Shown in pieces: positions 1 through 12,589 of a stretch of 64,000 nucleotides of DNA. The translations under genes and the position numbers were made by a program. The DNA comes from Dreissena polymorpha (taxonomy: Eukaryota > Mollusca > Bivalvia > Myida > Dreissenidae), in assembly GCF_020536995.1 (NCBI RefSeq), contig NC_068359.1, positions 83,663,588 through 83,727,587 on the forward strand. The letters run 5' to 3'. The notes beneath the pieces were generated by a model, which did not search any database, was not told the origin of the DNA, and was given only the letters and a program-made list of their open reading frames with translations. Positions within the stretch are counted from its first letter, which is position 1; each line of letters opens with the position of its first letter.

Positions 1-102
1 CGATGCAATCGAGGTACAATAAATATGTTTAAAGTAATTAAAATAAAACAAAAAATGAGCATATCTGTAATTGCTCTTACTCCACATGAACCGGTAATAA
101 TA

Positions 103-254
103 GATCATTATCGGCCATAATTAGGGGACAAACACCATAATTGATCCCCATGAACGACCCGTAAATCGTTCAAACGTGTTATCTAAGCCCCTTATGCACA
201 CACCGCTGATAAGAGCGTGCATGTTTTGATTGAACATTGGCCGAATGCAGACAG
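103..254 (+). repeat. 152-bp direct repeat, copy 1
   Basis: This block recurs 673 bp downstream (776-927) with only a handful of substitutions and no length change. It contains a short perfect hairpin, TGAACGA and TCGTTCA separated by eight bases. No tRNA box, terminal inverted repeat or open frame is visible. The flanking bases of the pair do not match each other, so it could be a segmental duplication or two insertions of one short repeat. The family is not recognised. Confidence 0.85.
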
Positions 255-775
255 ATAGACTTTTATTCTCCTCCATTCATGAAGAGCATAACATATAATA
301 CAAGCAAGGAAGTACAATCAAGTATATACAAACACATGAGATCATAAATGAAACAACTCAATACATTCAATTAGATTATTTACAAAGATAAGCATAACAT
401 AGCTATGTAGATGATAAATAATTGTGAATTCCTAAGGAAAAAAATCACATTGAAATAATAATTAAAATCATATTTTTTTTCAGTGTAACTTATTCGCCGA
501 GGATATGTCTTAAAGCGAGAGCGAAAATAAAGACATAATAGACGGATATACTTAACATGTGTCAGGTTTTGCCTTCCACGGAAGGCTGCTATATAGTGTT
601 AAGATACACTAATATAGATTGGATAGACATGTCAACATATGTGTAAAAAAAACAACAAAACACACAAAACCTGGCTCAGAGCGTCTAACACTAGTTCAGG
701 ATGCTAACAGCAGCTTTGCACAATTTAAAATGCACAAAATATGAGTCAACAGTTTCAGATATCATTTTCAGCAAC

Positions 776-927
776 GATCATTATCGGCCATTATTAGGGG
801 ACAAACACCATAATTGATCCCAATGAACGACCCGTAAATCGTTCATACGTGTTATCTAAGCCCCTTATGCACACACCGCTTATAAGAGCGTGCATGTTTT
901 GATTGAACATTTGCCGAATGCAGACAG
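776..927 (+). repeat. 152-bp direct repeat, copy 2
   Basis: This is the second copy of the block at 103-254, the same length and nearly identical. The 521 bp between the copies is AT-rich with no recognisable coding or primer-binding signal. Confidence 0.85.
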
Positions 928-3230
928 CAAGCGCTTGTGAGAATTTCAAGTGCACGCATTTTAACCTGCTGGGCTAAAATCGCCTGGGAAAATCATAATT
1001 CTTATAATCCATGCATTACACTTTTGTTATTTTCTATTTTGTATATGGCTAAAAGCAATTGTATGTTTTAGAGCTAATACATGTTGCTGCTGTAGATGTT
1101 GTATTATAATTCCCTTACGGCATATCTAAGGGTCGTCTTTCCTTTTGTTTCTTCCAAAAGTCTGTTGTCTGACCGCTATTCATATACAATTAACATAAGT
1201 ATTAATTAAAATTTGAACAAATTATATATAAATTTTCTGTCCATTCAAAACAAATATTTAATATTTGAAAATAACCTTTCTTAAAAACATAAATTGTATG
1301 TTCGGAGAAAAGCATAGGTAAACAGTTTATTGGTACATGTTGTTGTAAACACACCGCGTGCGTACCTTTAATTTTTTTTGGTTAATAAAAACTGTTACAT
1401 ATGCAAACAAGTTGACATTTACATTTACGGTTGACGTTTTTGAAACTTTGATTTAAAATATTGACGATCTATTTGTGTTAATTCACGCCAGAAAATATTT
1501 TATGTTGCTAATTTTACCAATAAATCAGCGGCCGGAATCCAGGCGGTAAAATTGCTATGGTAAATCGTGAAACCAGTTGCAACTCCCAGGACCCGGAGGG
1601 TCAATAGCTGGGAGTTTGATTATTGCAACTAAGTTATGGTCTAATTTATGATACCACCCAAATGGTATAAGCATGTAACTAAATGGAAAGCTTGACATGC
1701 TTGCGTCGATCGCCTTGTCGTTTTATATAACTTTCTTTGATTTAACTAAATTAAACAAAAACTAAAAGTTCAAACTTTCATTAAAAAAAATAAAAATGTT
1801 TAATGTCAAGTTTTTTGGCACGCTATACATACTTTAATGAACACGTGAGATGACGATTATCCACCGCGAAGATGATCGAAATAACATTATGATCTATGCT
1901 ACTATTATTAAAAAAAATTGACTTCAGTTTTAATCTTTAGGTCGATACCGACACGTTTTACCATATTTTCTATTTTCATACAACAATTAAACTATTTAAA
2001 TGAGTCAAATACCTTGAGACTAATCAGAGAATGACAGTTGGAGATTTCTCAGTAGCGTGTATAAGTTAAAGCGCTTTTTCGCCTTTATTGTCCTGTATTG
2101 AATAGGAGATAAGCTTGATTTTCGTGAAAGAAACACTTTTGAAAAGCATCTTCTCATAATGTTTTAGCAGTTTTATTTTAATAAAATACTCGTTTAAGTT
2201 TGTTAGAATTAATCATTTTATTATTTTAATTTGTAATGTTTAATAGAAACTGATAGCAAATCATACTTTAACGTTTTTTGTATTGCTTAAAACAAGTTAA
2301 TCAAATTTTGTTGAAAATTGTGTTATGATATGTACATTCCTAAAAGGTGGCAATTGTCTTCCTACACAGCCATTTTCTAACTGCTCATTTCTTGATATTG
2401 AATACTTTATATTTTCAGGCCAATCTGCTGCAGCGGTTGCTCCTTCGAATACAGCACGTAGGATTAAAACAAATACTATGTGTGTCTTTTTATGTGTAGT
2501 TATTGTCGATTTAACATTTTGCCATAATACTGTGTTTCTACAATGTTTTTTGTATGTTATGTATGTTTTAAATAAAAAAGCAATAACAAAAACAGCGTAA
2601 TATTTGAGACATTTTGTATATTGTGCATTGTTCCTATTTGTTATGGTTTACTCTTACTACTCATTACCATTAGTATTATAAATAACGATGAAGCCTTTCA
2701 ATGGTATTGGTTCATTTTGACGTGAAACAGAATCATTAGTTATTGATATGCATATATCAGGGATTCGTTAACATGTTAACTGTAAACTTCTTTGTTATTT
2801 TTGTTTATTCACTAACAATTTACATGTATAAGCACGTCTACTTAGAGTCTATCGTTTTAAATATGAAAATATCATCATTATATATTTGATACGCTGTTTG
2901 ATTTCATTTTGCAAATTCGTCTTCAACATTTTTCTCAAGAGAATCACCTTGCCAAGCAAGGGTATATTTATTTTTTAATTCATTTGCAGAAATAATCATT
3001 TTTATAAAACCTAGTTTAATGAACAAGATAATTTTGTTTGTAAAACAGACTGTCTAGAGCATAGGTTAGTCCAACATTTATTGACTTTCAAATTACTTCA
3101 AAGAAACATGATATATATTCTTAATTTCCTCCGATATCGAAGATTCGAACAGCATAACTATACAATAATCACAAAGCATGTCCAACATAGAAAGAGTGGT
3201 ATAATTTACAAAAGATATATTCATGAATAA
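928..3230. other. AT-rich intergenic DNA, no gene recognised
   Basis: No supported gene is seen. Two weak items are worth noting. An imperfect hairpin at 1576-1629 has arms AACTCCCAG and CTGGGAGTT inside an outer GTTGCA/TGCAAC pair. A 91-codon open frame at 2325-2600 crosses a sequence that looks like a splice acceptor (ATATTTTCAG near 2419) followed by a donor-like GTAGG near 2459, but its translation is not recognised and may be chance. Confidence 0.5.
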
Positions 3231-3320
3231 ATACACACACACACACACACACGCACGCACGCACGCGCGCGCGCGCACACACACACACGCAAGCACGCAC
3301 GCACCCACCCCCCACACACA
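3231..3320 (+). repeat. CA/CG microsatellite
   Basis: A (CA)n tract passes through (CG)n and GCAC runs back into (CA)n and a C-rich end. It explains the Thr/His/Ala-rich and Val/Cys-rich open frames on the two strands here. Confidence 0.95.
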
Positions 3321-3615
3321 ATTCTTAATGATACATGTATCATTTCAGCTGTTGTTATACATGTATTTACAATATCACAAACCAAAGTCGAAAGTGAAAG
3401 TTGGTGTAATATTTGTAAACTTGCAGACTTTTAAAGTATTCAATTACGACGCTATTATCGATAACTTAATTTACTCTACCTTAAACGAAAACGAAAATTC
3501 AAGCGTAAGTAAGGTTATCAATAATATACTGACAATATCATCATGTAAGTAATTACAAAGAAACATTATAGTCGATTTAAGCGAATATACTATAAACAAG
3601 TTAAAACAGATCACA

Positions 3616-6600
3616 TGGCAAATTGCCTCGACATCGCCATACTTAGGATCTTCGTTGACTTGGGGTTCACAGAGAGTGACGGTGAAGTCTTAGAAATGAC
3701 GATGGCGGTAAGCGGTCTATCAGCTTCAAATAGCCTTGCGACATTAATTTTATTTGCATTGTCTGAGCGTATTTGTCTGTTTGTAATTCTACCACTGTTT
3801 TTGATTGTCCGTTTCCATGCCATCTTTCCGGGGAATACACCACTTTCCAGATATGTCTCTAGGGTAGGCATCAAACTGTACTTTTGTAAAAGTCTGTAGA
3901 TGTTAGGAATCAGCCATTGCATATTAATGCACCCTAAGCAATATCGTGTTAGTCTTTGGATGAACACTTTCTTGGCCAAGAATCTAACTGGAAGCCGGCA
4001 CAGTTACCCGAAAAACTCAAGCTTCTCAAAGTCTATCAGTTCTTCCACGGATTCAGTGTTTAAGCATGATATTGCAACATCGGTGTTTGTGTACCTACCG
4101 ACGCTTATAATTTGTTTAACACATCTTCTATGGGATATTTCAAGTTGATTTATGTCACCATTAGAATAGTTGCACCATAGCGGCGGGCCATATTAGGCTT
4201 TGGACAAGACCACATTTACATATATTTTTCGAAGTGTTATAGGATAAAGTTCAGCAGGATTAAATCCGCAATGAAGGATAGAATTGAGAGTACCTCTCAT
4301 CTTCGACGAAGCTTCACACATCAGTGCACCGCTCGACATGTTACGGTCACATTTCAGTCCAAGATGTGTGTACGTTTCTGCTTCATGTATAGTTTCACGC
4401 CCGAGTCAGGAGTGTCTAAGTACGTTCATGTCGAAGGCATCGCTGTTCGTTTAATACTATAACTGCACATTTTGATGAATTATATTCAAAGCGCCATTCA
4501 CACGAATAGTCATAGCATATTTTCATCATGTCATCGAGTGCGTGCTTTGAAAATGCAATAAGAATCATGTCGTCTGCTACTGTAGGACTGTTTAAATTCA
4601 TTCCGTACATACACAAACCTAGATCAGAATGTTCAAGAGCATTGAATAATCCATTTATCTTTACTAGATAACAGTTCGGTGAACTTTTTCCGCATTGGCG
4701 AGTTCCCTGACAAACAGGGAACCATTTCGATGTATGGCCAAGATTTTTGACACAACTTGTCATGTTTGCGTATAATCCCATGAATGCGAGCAATGAAGTG
4801 TCGTCTTTTTTGTTTGGAGCTTGTAAAAGAGGCCGTCATGCCACACTTTATCGAACGCTTGTCTCCCATCCAGTTAGCAAACGTATAGCTTTGATCCATG
4901 TTCACGTGCAAAATAGACACTTTCACGTAACATGAATGACGTCAACAGACAGCCAAGGCCCTCCTGGAAACCACCCTGTTGAATGTTAATGTCGGCTATA
5001 ATATTTGTACGAACTCGATGAAAAAGCACAGAATTAAAGAGCTTTAACACAATAGAAGTAAGGGTTATAGCTCTGTAGCTATCCGGATTGTCCTTTGGTT
5101 TCGATCCTCCTTCATGTAGGGTTATTATGCAACCACGCTTGAGAATGTCAGGAAAGTACACTGTACGAAAAATTACAGTGAAGAAATTAGTCAATAATGG
5201 CGAAATAGCACTCGCTACTGGCTTGAGATGCTCGTATGTTATACCATCACATCCAGGAGCCTTTCCCTTTGGATAAGAACGTATACACCTCTCAATGTCT
5301 TCGGGCATTACTGTGGCGTTGCTGTCAGGTATCAATGTCTCACGCAGTTGCCCAACGTTTTGTGACACATTATCACGCCATTTGTCATCAAAATTAGTTA
5401 GATGGCGAATATAGTCTTTCAAAATAAAACCCCCATTGTTCCGTAATCGCTTTCTGGTCACGATGTATAATTTCATCGAACTTGATACCAGATAAGGACT
5501 TATTACAGTTATAGGCCATACGACGTGTGTTGACCTGTTTCCAGATAACATTTGTATTCATTTCTGCAGATTCGTCATTTCCAGGTTCAGCTGTATCATA
5601 TTCTCATTCTGCCTTTCTTTGAGCTTTCTGGAAGTCCCTCTTTGCCGTCTAATAGGACATATCCTCCGCGTTAGTTTGTTCCTCGGACGTCTAGCACGAC
5701 ACCACTGGAACCTATAATAACGCATTTGTTTATGGTATTCACGTTAACCACTATCCCAGTACGGCTTTAAATGAGACTGAAATGGTCTATGACCGATACA
5801 AGTTCCTGCCGCTCCTGTCAGCACGTCACATAACATAGTATATGTTAAGTCAATAATTTCTTTACTATCGCACACATATGTACATTGATTCAAAGAGTTT
5901 GTAACATTTCCAAGATAGTCACTAATTTGTGCATCCGTGGCTCTTTTCCAGCTAAATGGTTTAAAAGATTCGTCACTGATGTTAAATTTACCGTCTGACA
6001 CAGGAAAGTTTATGCTTACTGTGACAGGTCTATGTCTAGATACATTAAGACAATCATCATCTAAAATTTCACAATTCAAAACGAGATCAATACAGTCACT
6101 TGATAAACAAATAAAGTCAATCACTGATTCATATACACCATCATATGATACAAATGTAGACTTCATACCATTACAAGCTGGCAAACAGTTTACAGGTGTA
6201 TTCTGCGAGTCTGATAAGAACTGCCTAAGAAGCAAACTTCTAAGTTTGTCATCAAGTACAGAATAATTAAAATCCCCCATAAGCATTATCATCCCTATTC
6301 ACAATAGGCACACCAAAGTTCTGCACGTAATCCCTGTGTAACACATTATAATGATTGGTACACGGCAGTTACACTTGAAAAATAAATACATAATTGCATG
6401 GTGATATTTGTAATTGTATACCAATAATCATATCATCATCAATTTCAAGTGGCGAAACTCTGTCATTGAGTTCATGTCGCCTAAGAAGGGCTACTACACC
6501 TTTACCAATTTTCGTTTGCTAGGCAGTAATAGCTCATTATCACACTTATATCTATAATTTTTAAAAGCAGAGCAGAAAAATCACAAATATTTATGTGTAG

Positions 6601-6687
6601 GTTAGTCATTGTTTTACACAAGTATGATGCGCTGGACATAATTCCAGTTGCATTCCATGTCAATAGTTTTAACTTAAAGTCTTCCAT
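3616..6687 (-). pseudogene. LINE ORF2: EEP endonuclease and reverse transcriptase, broken
   Basis: The likely start is the ATG at 6,687, followed by an EEP N-terminus (LLTWNATGIMSS). The nuclease continues with MLMGDFN near 6,290 and ends with SRHRPV near 6,000. Active EEP enzymes have SDH here, so the acidic residue is lost. The reverse transcriptase fingers carry GKAPGCDGITYEHLK and PDSYRAITLTSIVLK (4,874-5,551). The motif A region (AFDKVWHDGL) lies near 4,830-4,870. A GTRQCGKSSP stretch and the catalytic VADDMILIA (4,416-4,793) lie in other frames. The C-terminal region continues to about 3,616, including FPGKMAWKR. At least four frame changes or stops separate the pieces. The encoded enzyme would nick target DNA and reverse-transcribe the element RNA. 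Confidence 0.88.
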
Positions 6688-6869
6688 GACATAACATTTA
6701 ATGGAGCCATTATCACACCCAACTCTCGAGTTAGTCCATCTCCGTATCCAGACTGCTGAATCGATTTGCCCAGGGGTCCTTATCATAGGAGTCGAAGCGA
6801 GGAGCGTCCACCCGATTTTCAAAACGTTTACGTCATTCACGAAGTCTCGGCGACCGCTCTCCCGCCGCC

Positions 6870-8269
6870 CGTGTACGCAATGGCCTGCAAGAAATATATC
6901 TCGGCCAAAAGTCATATTCCAACAAGCGGTCGGCCATGTCATTATCGTAAACGTTTAGTCGAATCACAACCTTTCCTGGTCTTGACTTAGAGGGGAAAAC
7001 ACGCAGCATTTACACAGTTGGGCCTTTCCGTTCTATAACTTTTAAAAGAATGTCTGTATTAACATTTTCACTTAGGCCAAGTAGACAGAAACGACGCGTC
7101 CGCCTGCGTCGTTTCGCTTCAAAGTCACCCCCCTCCTGCCATTCACCTGTAGGTATGTCATCTGACCGCTCTGTGACACGCACCGGTGTCGGGAGTTGCA
7201 TTGAGGTTACCTGCGACGTGTCTTCTGTCGTTGTATGGACACGACAAGAGCAGGCACGATTGCTCGGCTTAACAACATCAAGAGTTATATCGGTGACTAG
7301 AGGTTTATCGCACTGATTGTCAATCACTACCGGCACAGAACAAACGTCGCCACTGTTGTCAGGCGAACCTATGACCGATACGCAGATCGGGACCGCGGTG
7401 AATGTAACGCTGCTATCAATCACACAGTTTCCAGTATATTCCGCGTTTAAATCATGATTATTTACATCATCTAACAACGGTTGCACCTCTAGAACCCTAA
7501 GTCTGTCCTCTAGATTAGTGATCCTCGCCATAGATGCACTGACTAAGTTTTTAATGGCCGATAAAAGTGCTGTCGGAACAGTCTTTTATAGCCTCATTAC
7601 ACTTCAGAATTTGTACCTTGATTGACCGAAGTTAATCTTTTGTAGCTTCCGTTTCCTTCTAGCGAAGCTCGTTACTTGCATACATAGCCTGTTTGAGAAT
7701 CAGATGATCCGCCTGAAGGGTAGAATTCTGGTCTTTCAGTGTGCAGATATCACTAGAACACATACACTTTCCAGGTTGTCGACCATTACCAACCTGATTT
7801 TCAGTCTCTATATCCGGAATCGCCCGCACTACTGCTGATTTCCTAGCCTTTGCAGTGCTCATCATCTGCTTCAGCAAGTACGGGTCTCTACCTACAGCAA
7901 CCCCAATAAAAGCGTAAATGTCTTGTGCGAGCCGAACCGTAAGTGGCTCGCCGCTCCGTGTAAACATTTTTTTCTTGAGCACAACATCATCGGAAAACGG
8001 GAAGTCCTCACACGTTTGCTTTAAGTGTTCAAAGTATTGCGTATCCGCTCAAGGTCAATTTCACTAGAAGAAAATTCTCTCACAATTTGCAAACCACACA
8101 TATCTCTAGGGAGCTCCCGAAAAAACCGTGAAAGTTAAAAAAACTCCTCATATGACCGGATGTCGTCAGCTTCGAGGTCGTCAATGTTTAGCGACCCTTC
8201 GTCGCCATAAGGATCACCGCTTCTTGAGAACCCCTCTATGACCACCTGACCAGGTGGGCCGTTATCCAT
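6870..8269 (-). pseudogene. LINE ORF1 protein, broken
   Basis: The first ATG is at 8,269 (MDNGPPGQVVIEGFSRSG), and the frame fails about 45 codons later at a T run near 8,140. The protein resumes in another frame (7,659-7,982: SGEPLTVRLAQDIYAFIGVA, then a heptad-like TLKDQNSTLQADHLILKQ). A third piece (7,010-7,531) opens with MARITNLEDRLRVLEVQ, again coiled-coil-like, and closes with a basic KRRRRTRRF patch. Beyond it, RLNVYDNDMADRLLE followed by FWPR near 6,900 looks like the C-terminal RNA-binding region of LINE ORF1 proteins. ORF1 proteins of this kind coat the element RNA. Assignment rests on position and composition and is inference for the exact fold. Confidence 0.7.
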
Positions 8270-8300
8270 GATCCTATATTCCGTTATATTCCGTTATACG

Positions 8301-10451
8301 GTCTCTTCATTTATCCTCAATAATCCAATCAAGCGGCTAATCAAGTGTGACGGAATTTTAGCCGCCCGGAGTGTTAGCGTCTCTCACAATATAATGTTAA
8401 ACGCTGACCTCGCAAATATATATGCTTGTACACAATGAAGACAAAGAATATCTGCTAAGTCAATATATCTTTGATTAAAAGTTATGAGACTTTGCAAAAC
8501 TGTTTATAAACTCACAGATATCACATTTATCCCAACAATATCTGTTTATTCCACACAAAACACTTATTAAACACCAAATTAATAACTCAGATCTGACATA
8601 CTTTTTTACCAAACCGGAACCGGATTTAACAGGAGTTTGTTTCGGTTTGATATTTAAGCACAAATAGGGCGGGACATGCCGCAATTAAAACCACGTGCTT
8701 ATCTCTGTTGCTCGACACTATCACATCAGTGGTGGCAGGTTTAACATTCAGCGGACAGACAAATGATGACGTCTTGAACGATCAGTGATGTCATTAAAAC
8801 GAACTTTGTGCTTGTAGTGCTGTTTACTGACAAAAAAAAACACAACATATTCTATTTTTTGCGTACTATTTGGCTTTTACTTTGAACTTTAAATAAATTA
8901 TTTAATGGCAGGGCTAATTGTTATTTATTTATGTATTTTATTCATTTAGCAACAAGCATAGTTCCAAACTCACGGAAACTAGTACTGAAAAAGTTCTTCG
9001 TGAAATATAACACACATTCGTTGGAATTAATTTGCAATATATGTGACAAAGTGTCCCTAACAATTTCTTGATTAAACGTATGTATTCACTTTTGTATAAC
9101 CTTTATGTTGTTGTAACATCTTGTATATGACACGGATATTGATATTTGGGAATTTCTATATGCCTTGCTTTCTGACTGTTTTGTTACCTGTAGTTGTCTC
9201 GTACGTTTTGCATAATAAAAATATACTTTTAATTTCAATTATCTTTTGTGTTAGTGCCATATTTCACGTTCTATTTACATTTTGCTTTGCAGTTATTAGT
9301 GACATTTACGCAAATAAACAACGCTTTTCTGCTAAATGTCTTGTGCTCGTGCCTGTATGGTGGAGGTTGTCCAATTTTGATATGTAATGTGCTTACTGAC
9401 ATGTTTTGCAGATGCTCTTCGGCAAGTGATTTAAACTGACTTAATATAATGAATATACTATAAAATGTTTTAAATTTAATTCAAAAGTGGATCACGTGTG
9501 ATAACTTTGACAAGTAAAACACATTTTACCGCTTTGCCCAATACCACTACTAATTTGTTAAGCCGTAAACAAAATGCTTAACAGAAGCGCGTTGCTAGAA
9601 GCTTCTGTTTTGCTCGTTTGTTTGCTGTAACATAACGTATCATTAGCATCAATCATATACGATGATTTTCACAATTTTTGGGTTTCTCTTATGCGCGCCC
9701 TAAAAGTGGTGCATAATTAAAAATTAAGATATTTGTGACATCGAGTTAAATATCCGAAATGTCAGAATAGAACAATGTTGAATGTATATCGTTAACCATG
9801 AAAACAAATGATAGGGTCTTTCACAGGTTAATTTATTTTTTAATCTTCCTTTTCACTAAGACAATATTTAAATGCTTACTCTATTTGTTTTGACGGTTAA
9901 ATCATAGCATGTTATTAGTTGTGGGATGCTTTCATTCCGTCAAAAGGTGCAATTAGTTGCAATTTTTATATTGTTGCTCATATGGATTTCTCAAGTAGAC
10001 AAATCTATTGTTTCAAATAAAACTGATAAATCATTTCCTTATCTTTCTGTCGTTCTAACGCGCATACCACTGCGAGTTTGCATTCACTTTAAAAACGACT
10101 GGTAAATGTGTTTTGAATATTGTTCAAGGTGCAGGAAAAAGTGAAATCGTAAAACCTTATTTTTAAATTGCCTTATTAAAGTTTTACGATTGCTTAAATA
10201 TATGACACAGTAGTATATGCAAATATTGCTAAGTAGTATAACCAAGGAAGAAGACAACACAGATGCAATTTAAAATGAAAAATTGCTTATAATCATAATT
10301 CATTTTTTTTGATATTATTTTGTACCATCGTTATGATTTTACAAACTCAATCTCGTGGTCAAACTGGATTGAAAGGTACATCATTTGAGCAATCCACATA
10401 AAATACCAGTATCAAACGTACCACCCAATTATGAAATCGCCTGACCATGGC
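8301..10451. other. AT-rich intergenic DNA, no gene recognised
   Basis: The first 400 bp may include LINE 5' untranslated sequence. The open frame at 9,121-9,387 encodes a hydrophobic 88-residue peptide that looks like AT-rich noise. Nothing else is supported. Confidence 0.5.
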
Positions 10452-10890
10452 GTTTAAAGTACCATTATTACTCAAAATCAACGAAAATTTCGTACAATTG
10501 TTCGTAAAATAAATTTTACCAATTCAAAATCAGTGTTCCTTATGGCGATTGCCGAAATCTCAACGCCAGATGTGGTCTGGTAAAATAGATGTTTGTAGAT
10601 ACAAGATGCTCGTTTTTGTTATTGTTTTGCTTATTTATTCATACGACACATGAACACTAACATGGTGTTCGTGTGTCGTATGAAAATATATATTCGCGGG
10701 AATTAATTGTGGCCACAAATAAATAAAAAACGAGCATTTTGTATCTACAAAAATCTATGTAATCATACCACATCCAGGGTTGAAATTTTGGCTATTCCTA
10801 CAAGGATCACTGATTGTTAAGGTGTTAACCTTATTTTACGAAATACTTAACGAAATTTTCGTTGATTTTGAGCGTTATAGAGACTTTAAG
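10452..10890. mobile_element. 440-bp palindromic MITE or fold-back element
   Basis: The whole segment is an imperfect inverted repeat. The centre is tight: 10,639-10,657 pairs with 10,665-10,683 (arm TCATACGACACATGAACAC, one mismatch) around a 7-base loop. Outward, both arms share GTAGATACAA(G/A)ATGCTCGTTTT, CCAGATGTGGT and CTCAAAATCAACGAAAATTT in mirrored order. There is no open frame, so it would be a non-autonomous element mobilised in trans. The family is unknown to me, and the terminal bases and target duplication are not clear. Confidence 0.8.
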
Positions 10891-11239
10891 GTTTGTTTGC
10901 TGATTCGGCCATGCATGCTTGACTGATTTCTTTGATTGACAAAAAGCACACTACATGTGTCCGTTAAGAATACGTTTGCTTCAATTCTATCAGCCTAGTT
11001 CAATGAAATTTAATAAAGCTATTTTGTAAGAGAAATGTTTCTTATAGCATATAATGCGTTTTTGTTTTCAATGAACGCAAATATAAGATATGCATTTATT
11101 AAAGTTATTTTCGAGTGAACTAAGCGACAATTAATTCTATAGTTCCTACACACCTGGTTTAATCGAAGTGTACTTACCTTTTTAGTAAATCCAAAATCAC
11201 TACTATCTATGAAGGAAAGACCATTGGTTATTTATGAAA
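10891..11239. other. No feature recognised
   Basis: AT-rich single-copy-looking DNA; nothing supported. Confidence 0.5.
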
Positions 11240-11590
11240 AACTAAATACTGTTGATAAAAAACTTGTTATTATGTATAACAACCTTTATACTTTTAATGA
11301 CAATTTATATATTATTTATATCAATCTATATACTTATAACGACACACTATATATTATTTATGATACAGTATATACGTAAACGACAAACTAAATACTTAAG
11401 ATAACACATTTTTTAATAGTAATGACAAACTACAGTTGAATAAATTTTTAATTACACATTATATACTATTTATGACAGATTATACATTGTTTATAACAAA
11501 CAATATATTGTTTACGACAACTTATAAACTTTTAATGAACAATGAATACTGCTAATGACTAAATATATACTTATCTACTGTTACAGTATC
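11240..11590 (+). repeat. Degenerate AT-rich tandem repeat
   Basis: Variants of a phrase like GACAAACTATATACTATTTAT recur about every 35-40 bp, roughly nine times, with heavy divergence. It looks like an old minisatellite. It encodes nothing. Confidence 0.65.
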
Positions 11591-12589
11591 GTTAACGAAT
11601 AATTAATTTAACCTGTTGTAGTTTGCTAGATAGCAATACAAAATAATGTCTGCTTATTTGCTTGAAAGTGCTTTAAGTGTGGGGCTTCAACAAGAGTAGC
11701 TTATGCGTGGTAATGGTAATAAAAAAAACACGTATCCAGCAATTTATCAACACACGTGTTATTAATTCCTAACGGATTCAGTTAATGCGTTGCCATTGAG
11801 AAATGAGGTCTGCATACAAAGGAATCGTGCAATTACAATTTGTTTTCTGTCATTATAAAATACTCTGACACTAAAATATTGTCATTTAAAATAAAATGTC
11901 ATTCGGGTCAGATAATGTGTTCAAGATTTATAGACGCCTTTTTGACGCATGATTTTAATGACAAACTGTATATTAAGTGTATGTTTTATATATATATATA
12001 TATGTCAGATGGGAAATATTGTAAGGCTTAGCGTGAAATTTTGAATACGAAATAATTTAAAAAAATATGTTTTGAAAAACAATTGTTATAAAAACAGATT
12101 TTGGTCAAACAATGAAACAAAACGTGTTAATGTCATTGCACTAAAACTAATAGTGTACACATTAGTGATATTTAAAATTATGCTCCCAATTGATATTCAT
12201 ACATTTGTTAGAATGTTATGCACTAAGAAATGCACATGTCTTAAATCATACGCAATAGTTTTTAATATATACTTTTATCCGAAATGTCCGATTAATAATT
12301 TCAAACACCCCCAGATAAATTGTTAAGATATAAATACAAAAATCTGTCTGTCAATAAATAAATAAATAATGCCCAGTAAGCCAATAGCAAATGCACTGTT
12401 TTGAAGTAATCACGATTTGTTACGTAGTCATGCGTGTGTTATTGTTAGAGAAATCTGTTTAGGATTTCCCGGTTCGATGATTTTATTGCAGATGCTTTCA
12501 CACAAGATTTAAATCTATATTTCACGACCTTCATATTATGCTTTTATACGGTTCAAGTCTCAAATCTCTTATTCAACTGATGAAAGTAC
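11591..12589. other. AT-rich intergenic DNA, no gene recognised
   Basis: The short open frames at 11,840-12,031 and 12,072-12,326 are Lys/Ile/Tyr-rich and have no motif. A small TAAA run lies near 12,350. Confidence 0.5.

Larger units (their letters stand above)
3600..8300 (-). mobile_element. Decayed non-LTR retrotransposon (LINE), ORF1 plus ORF2
   Basis: Translating the minus strand gives, in order from 8,269 downward, an ORF1 protein with a coiled coil and a nucleic-acid-binding C-terminus, then an ORF2 with an exonuclease-endonuclease-phosphatase (EEP) nuclease and a reverse transcriptase. This is the layout of an autonomous LINE of the Jockey/CR1-like type. The fragments lie in several frames, so the copy is inactive. 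The 5' boundary is uncertain (somewhere from 8,300 to 8,750) and the 3' boundary lies just below 3,616, where no A tail is obvious. The catalytic box reads VADD rather than the usual YADD. I infer from frame shifts and stops that it is moderately old. GC content is visibly higher than in the flanks. Confidence 0.9.

Noticed and set aside
103-927. Short LTR-type element bounded by 152-bp repeats
   Set aside because: No TG...CA ends, primer-binding site, polypurine tract or target duplication is visible.
3223-3552. 109-codon frame through the CA/CG tract
   Set aside because: The first third is microsatellite translation and the rest has no recognisable features.
9121-9387. Hydrophobic 88-codon frame
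   Set aside because: AT-rich sequence gives Phe/Ile/Leu/Val runs by chance; no motif, splice signal or conservation is visible.
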